Source: Devosia sp. FJ2-5-3 (lineage in GTDB: Bacteria > Pseudomonadota > Alphaproteobacteria > Rhizobiales > Devosiaceae). From it: a stretch of DNA of 64,000 bases. Below are positions 62,322-64,000 of the stretch, piece by piece. The notes beneath the pieces were generated by a model. The model saw nothing but the letters and a program-made list of their open reading frames with translations, ran no database searches and was not told where the DNA came from. Each line of letters opens with the position of its first letter. Within the stretch, counting starts at the first letter, position 1. A program made the translations under genes and the position numbers. The stretch lies in assembly GCF_029201545.1 (NCBI RefSeq), contig NZ_CP104007.1, forward strand, positions 248,001 to 312,000, in the 5' to 3' direction.

Positions 62322-64000
62322 ATGGCCAATTACGAACTGATCGACCACGAATTTGACGTGGTGGTGGTCGGCGCCGGCGGCGCGGGCCTGCGCGCCACGC
62401 TCGGCATGGCCGAGCAGGGTTTCAATACCGCCTGCATCACCAAGGTGTTTCCCACCCGCTCGCACACTGTGGCGGCCCAGGGGGGCATTGCCGCTTCGCT
62501 CCAGAATATGGGGCCCGATAGCTGGCAGTGGCACATGTACGACACCGTCAAGGGGTCGGACTGGCTCGGCGACAACGACGCCATGGAATATCTGGCGCGC
62601 GAGGCCCCGGCCGCCATCTACGAGCTCGAGCACTATGGCGTGCCGTTCAGCCGGACCCAGGACGGCAAAATCTATCAGCGTCCGTTCGGCGGTCACATGA
62701 CCGAATTCGGTGATGGCCCGCCGGTGCAGCGCACCTGTGCCGCCGCTGACCGGACCGGCCACGCAATCCTCCACACGCTCTATGGCCAGTCGGTCAAGAA
62801 CGACGCGCAGTTCTTCATCGAGTATTTCGCGCTCGACCTCATCATGGGCGAGAATGGCGAATGCCAGGGCGTCATCGCCTGGAAGCTCGACGACGGCACG
62901 CTGCACCGTTTTCGCGCGAAAATGGTCGTGCTGGCGACCGGCGGTTATGGCCGCTCTTACTTCTCCGCCACTTCGGCCCATACCTGCACCGGCGACGGCA
63001 ATGGCATGGTGGCCCGCGCCGGCCTGCCGCTGCAGGACATGGAATTCGTGCAGTTCCACCCCACCGGCATTTATGGTGCCGGCGTTCTCATCACCGAGGG
63101 CGCACGCGGCGAGGGCGGTTATCTCACCAATTCGGAAGGCGAGCGTTTTATGGAGCGCTATGCGCCCAACGCGAAAGACCTCGCCAGCCGTGACGTCGTC
63201 AGCCGCTGCATGACGCTCGAAATCCGCGAGGGTCGTGGTGTCGGTCCCAACAAGGACCACATCTATCTCCACCTCGATCACCTTGACCCCAAGGTGCTGC
63301 ATGAGCGCCTGCCGGGCATTACCGAATCGGCAAAAATCTTTGCCGGCGTCGACCTCACCCGCGAGCCGATCCCGGTGCTGCCGACGGTGCACTACAATAT
63401 GGGCGGCATTCCCGCGAACTATCACGGCGAAGTCCTCAACCCGACGGCCGACGATCCGACCCGCATCGTGCCGGGCCTGATGGCCGTGGGCGAAGCCGCC
63501 TGCGCCTCGGTGCATGGCGCCAATCGCCTGGGCTCCAATTCGCTCACCGATCTCGTGGTCTTCGGCCGCGCCGCCGCCTTGCGTGCCGGCAAGGTGCTCG
63601 ACAAGAGCGCCCCTGTCCCCGGCATCAACAAGGCCCAGGATGACAAGATCCTCGCCCGCTTCGATCGCCTGCGTAATGCCAATGGGTCCCAGCCCACCGC
63701 AAAACTGCGAGACGAAATGCAGCGCACCATGCAGGCCGATGCGGCGGTGTTCCGCACCGATGCCTCGCTCAAGCAGGGCGTCAAGGCAATGAGCGAAATC
63801 TACTCGCGCCTCCATGACGTTAGGGTCACCGACCGCTCGCTGATCTGGAATTCGGATCTCGTGGAAACCCTCGAGCTCGAAAACCTCATGGCCTGCGCCA
63901 TGACCACTGTGGTCTCGGCCGAAGCCCGCCAGGAAAGCCGCGGCGCCCATGCGCATGAGGATTTCCCCAATCGCGACGACGCCAATTGGCGCAAGCACAC
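62322..64000 (+). CDS. sdhA: Succinate dehydrogenase flavoprotein subunit (3' end beyond window)
   Basis: About 559 of the usual 600 or so residues are visible. They include the FAD-binding [12 protein letters not shown] near residue 14 and the histidine for covalent FAD in [10 protein letters not shown] near residue 47. The substrate-binding F-H-P-T-G-I-Y-G and [18 protein letters not shown] are intact. The frame has no stop before 64000. SdhA oxidises succinate to fumarate in the TCA cycle and respiratory complex II. sdhB should follow outside the window. Confidence 0.97.
   Translation, partial: MANYELIDHEFDVVVVGAGGAGLRATLGMAEQGFNTACITKVFPTRSHTVAAQGGIAASLQNMGPDSWQWHMYDTVKGSDWLGDNDAMEYLAREAPAAIYELEHYGVPFSRTQDGKIYQRPFGGHMTEFGDGPPVQRTCAAADRTGHAILHTLYGQSVKNDAQFFIEYFALDLIMGENGECQGVIAWKLDDGTLHRFRAKMVVLATGGYGRSYFSATSAHTCTGDGNGMVARAGLPLQDMEFVQFHPTGIYGAGVLITEGARGEGGYLTNSEGERFMERYAPNAKDLASRDVVSRCMTLEIREGRGVGPNKDHIYLHLDHLDPKVLHERLPGITESAKIFAGVDLTREPIPVLPTVHYNMGGIPANYHGEVLNPTADDPTRIVPGLMAVGEAACASVHGANRLGSNSLTDLVVFGRAAALRAGKVLDKSAPVPGINKAQDDKILARFDRLRNANGSQPTAKLRDEMQRTMQADAAVFRTDASLKQGVKAMSEIYSRLHDVRVTDRSLIWNSDLVETLELENLMACAMTTVVSAEARQESRGAHAHEDFPNRDDANWRKH

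Overview
The window is about 64 kb of GC-rich chromosome from an alphaproteobacterium, most likely of the order Hyphomicrobiales and plausibly Devosia-like. The evidence is the aconitase gene lying divergent from ccmABCDG, two invasion-associated-locus-B type proteins, a DUF2794 gene, an sdhCDA order, a chemoreceptor ending in a rhizobial-type aromatic tail, and short palindromic repeats between genes. The genus is an inference from gene content. I see no rRNA, CRISPR array, insertion sequence, integrase or phage gene. One tRNA is present, tRNA-Ala with anticodon CGC.

Layout. 1-9.7 kb: housekeeping and small enzymes (Lrp-type regulator end, GFA protein, LysE exporter, RlmJ and RlmN rRNA methyltransferases, two IalB proteins, ThpR, a Bax-inhibitor-1 family protein, acetyltransferases, GrpB, DUF2794, DUF1223). 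9.9-15.6 kb: aconitase, then divergent cytochrome c maturation genes ccmABCDG. 15.6-22.1 kb: SRPBCC protein, a FadR-type regulator divergent from an M20 peptidase, DUF1304, DeoD, ArgC, a small GNAT protein and a nucleoside hydrolase.

22.2-43.3 kb is the accessory part. A tightly packed block holds three type-I sulfatases and a formylglycine-generating enzyme that would activate them, followed by a LacI-family regulator. CTGAAA/TTTCAG sites lie before the first sulfatase, before the regulator, and between the regulator and the next operon. That next operon encodes an NMT1-type ABC importer translationally coupled to guanine deaminase and preceded by a compact, hairpin-rich leader that may be a riboswitch. 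A TSUP anion exporter with its TIGR02186 partner follows. Next comes a GntR/FCD regulator with tandem operator-like sites, divergent from a spermidine/putrescine-type ABC operon that ends in a hydantoin-racemase-family protein and an acetyltransferase. With the divergent nucleoside hydrolase, the first part of this region could form a route for sulfated purine or nucleoside compounds. That is a hypothesis, not a demonstrated pathway.

43.3-64 kb returns to general functions: tRNA-Ala, VanZ-like protein, an epimerase/reductase and a Gfo/Idh/MocA dehydrogenase, a coiled-coil membrane protein coupled to a ClpP-fold exported protein, a diguanylate cyclase, an LLM flavin oxidoreductase, two PagL-like lipid A deacylases (one with an altered catalytic motif), a BaiN-like flavoprotein, asd, two EamA transporters, two small EF-hand proteins, a beta carbonic anhydrase, a DUF1737 protein, a chemoreceptor, and sdhC-sdhD-sdhA, with sdhA running off the right edge.
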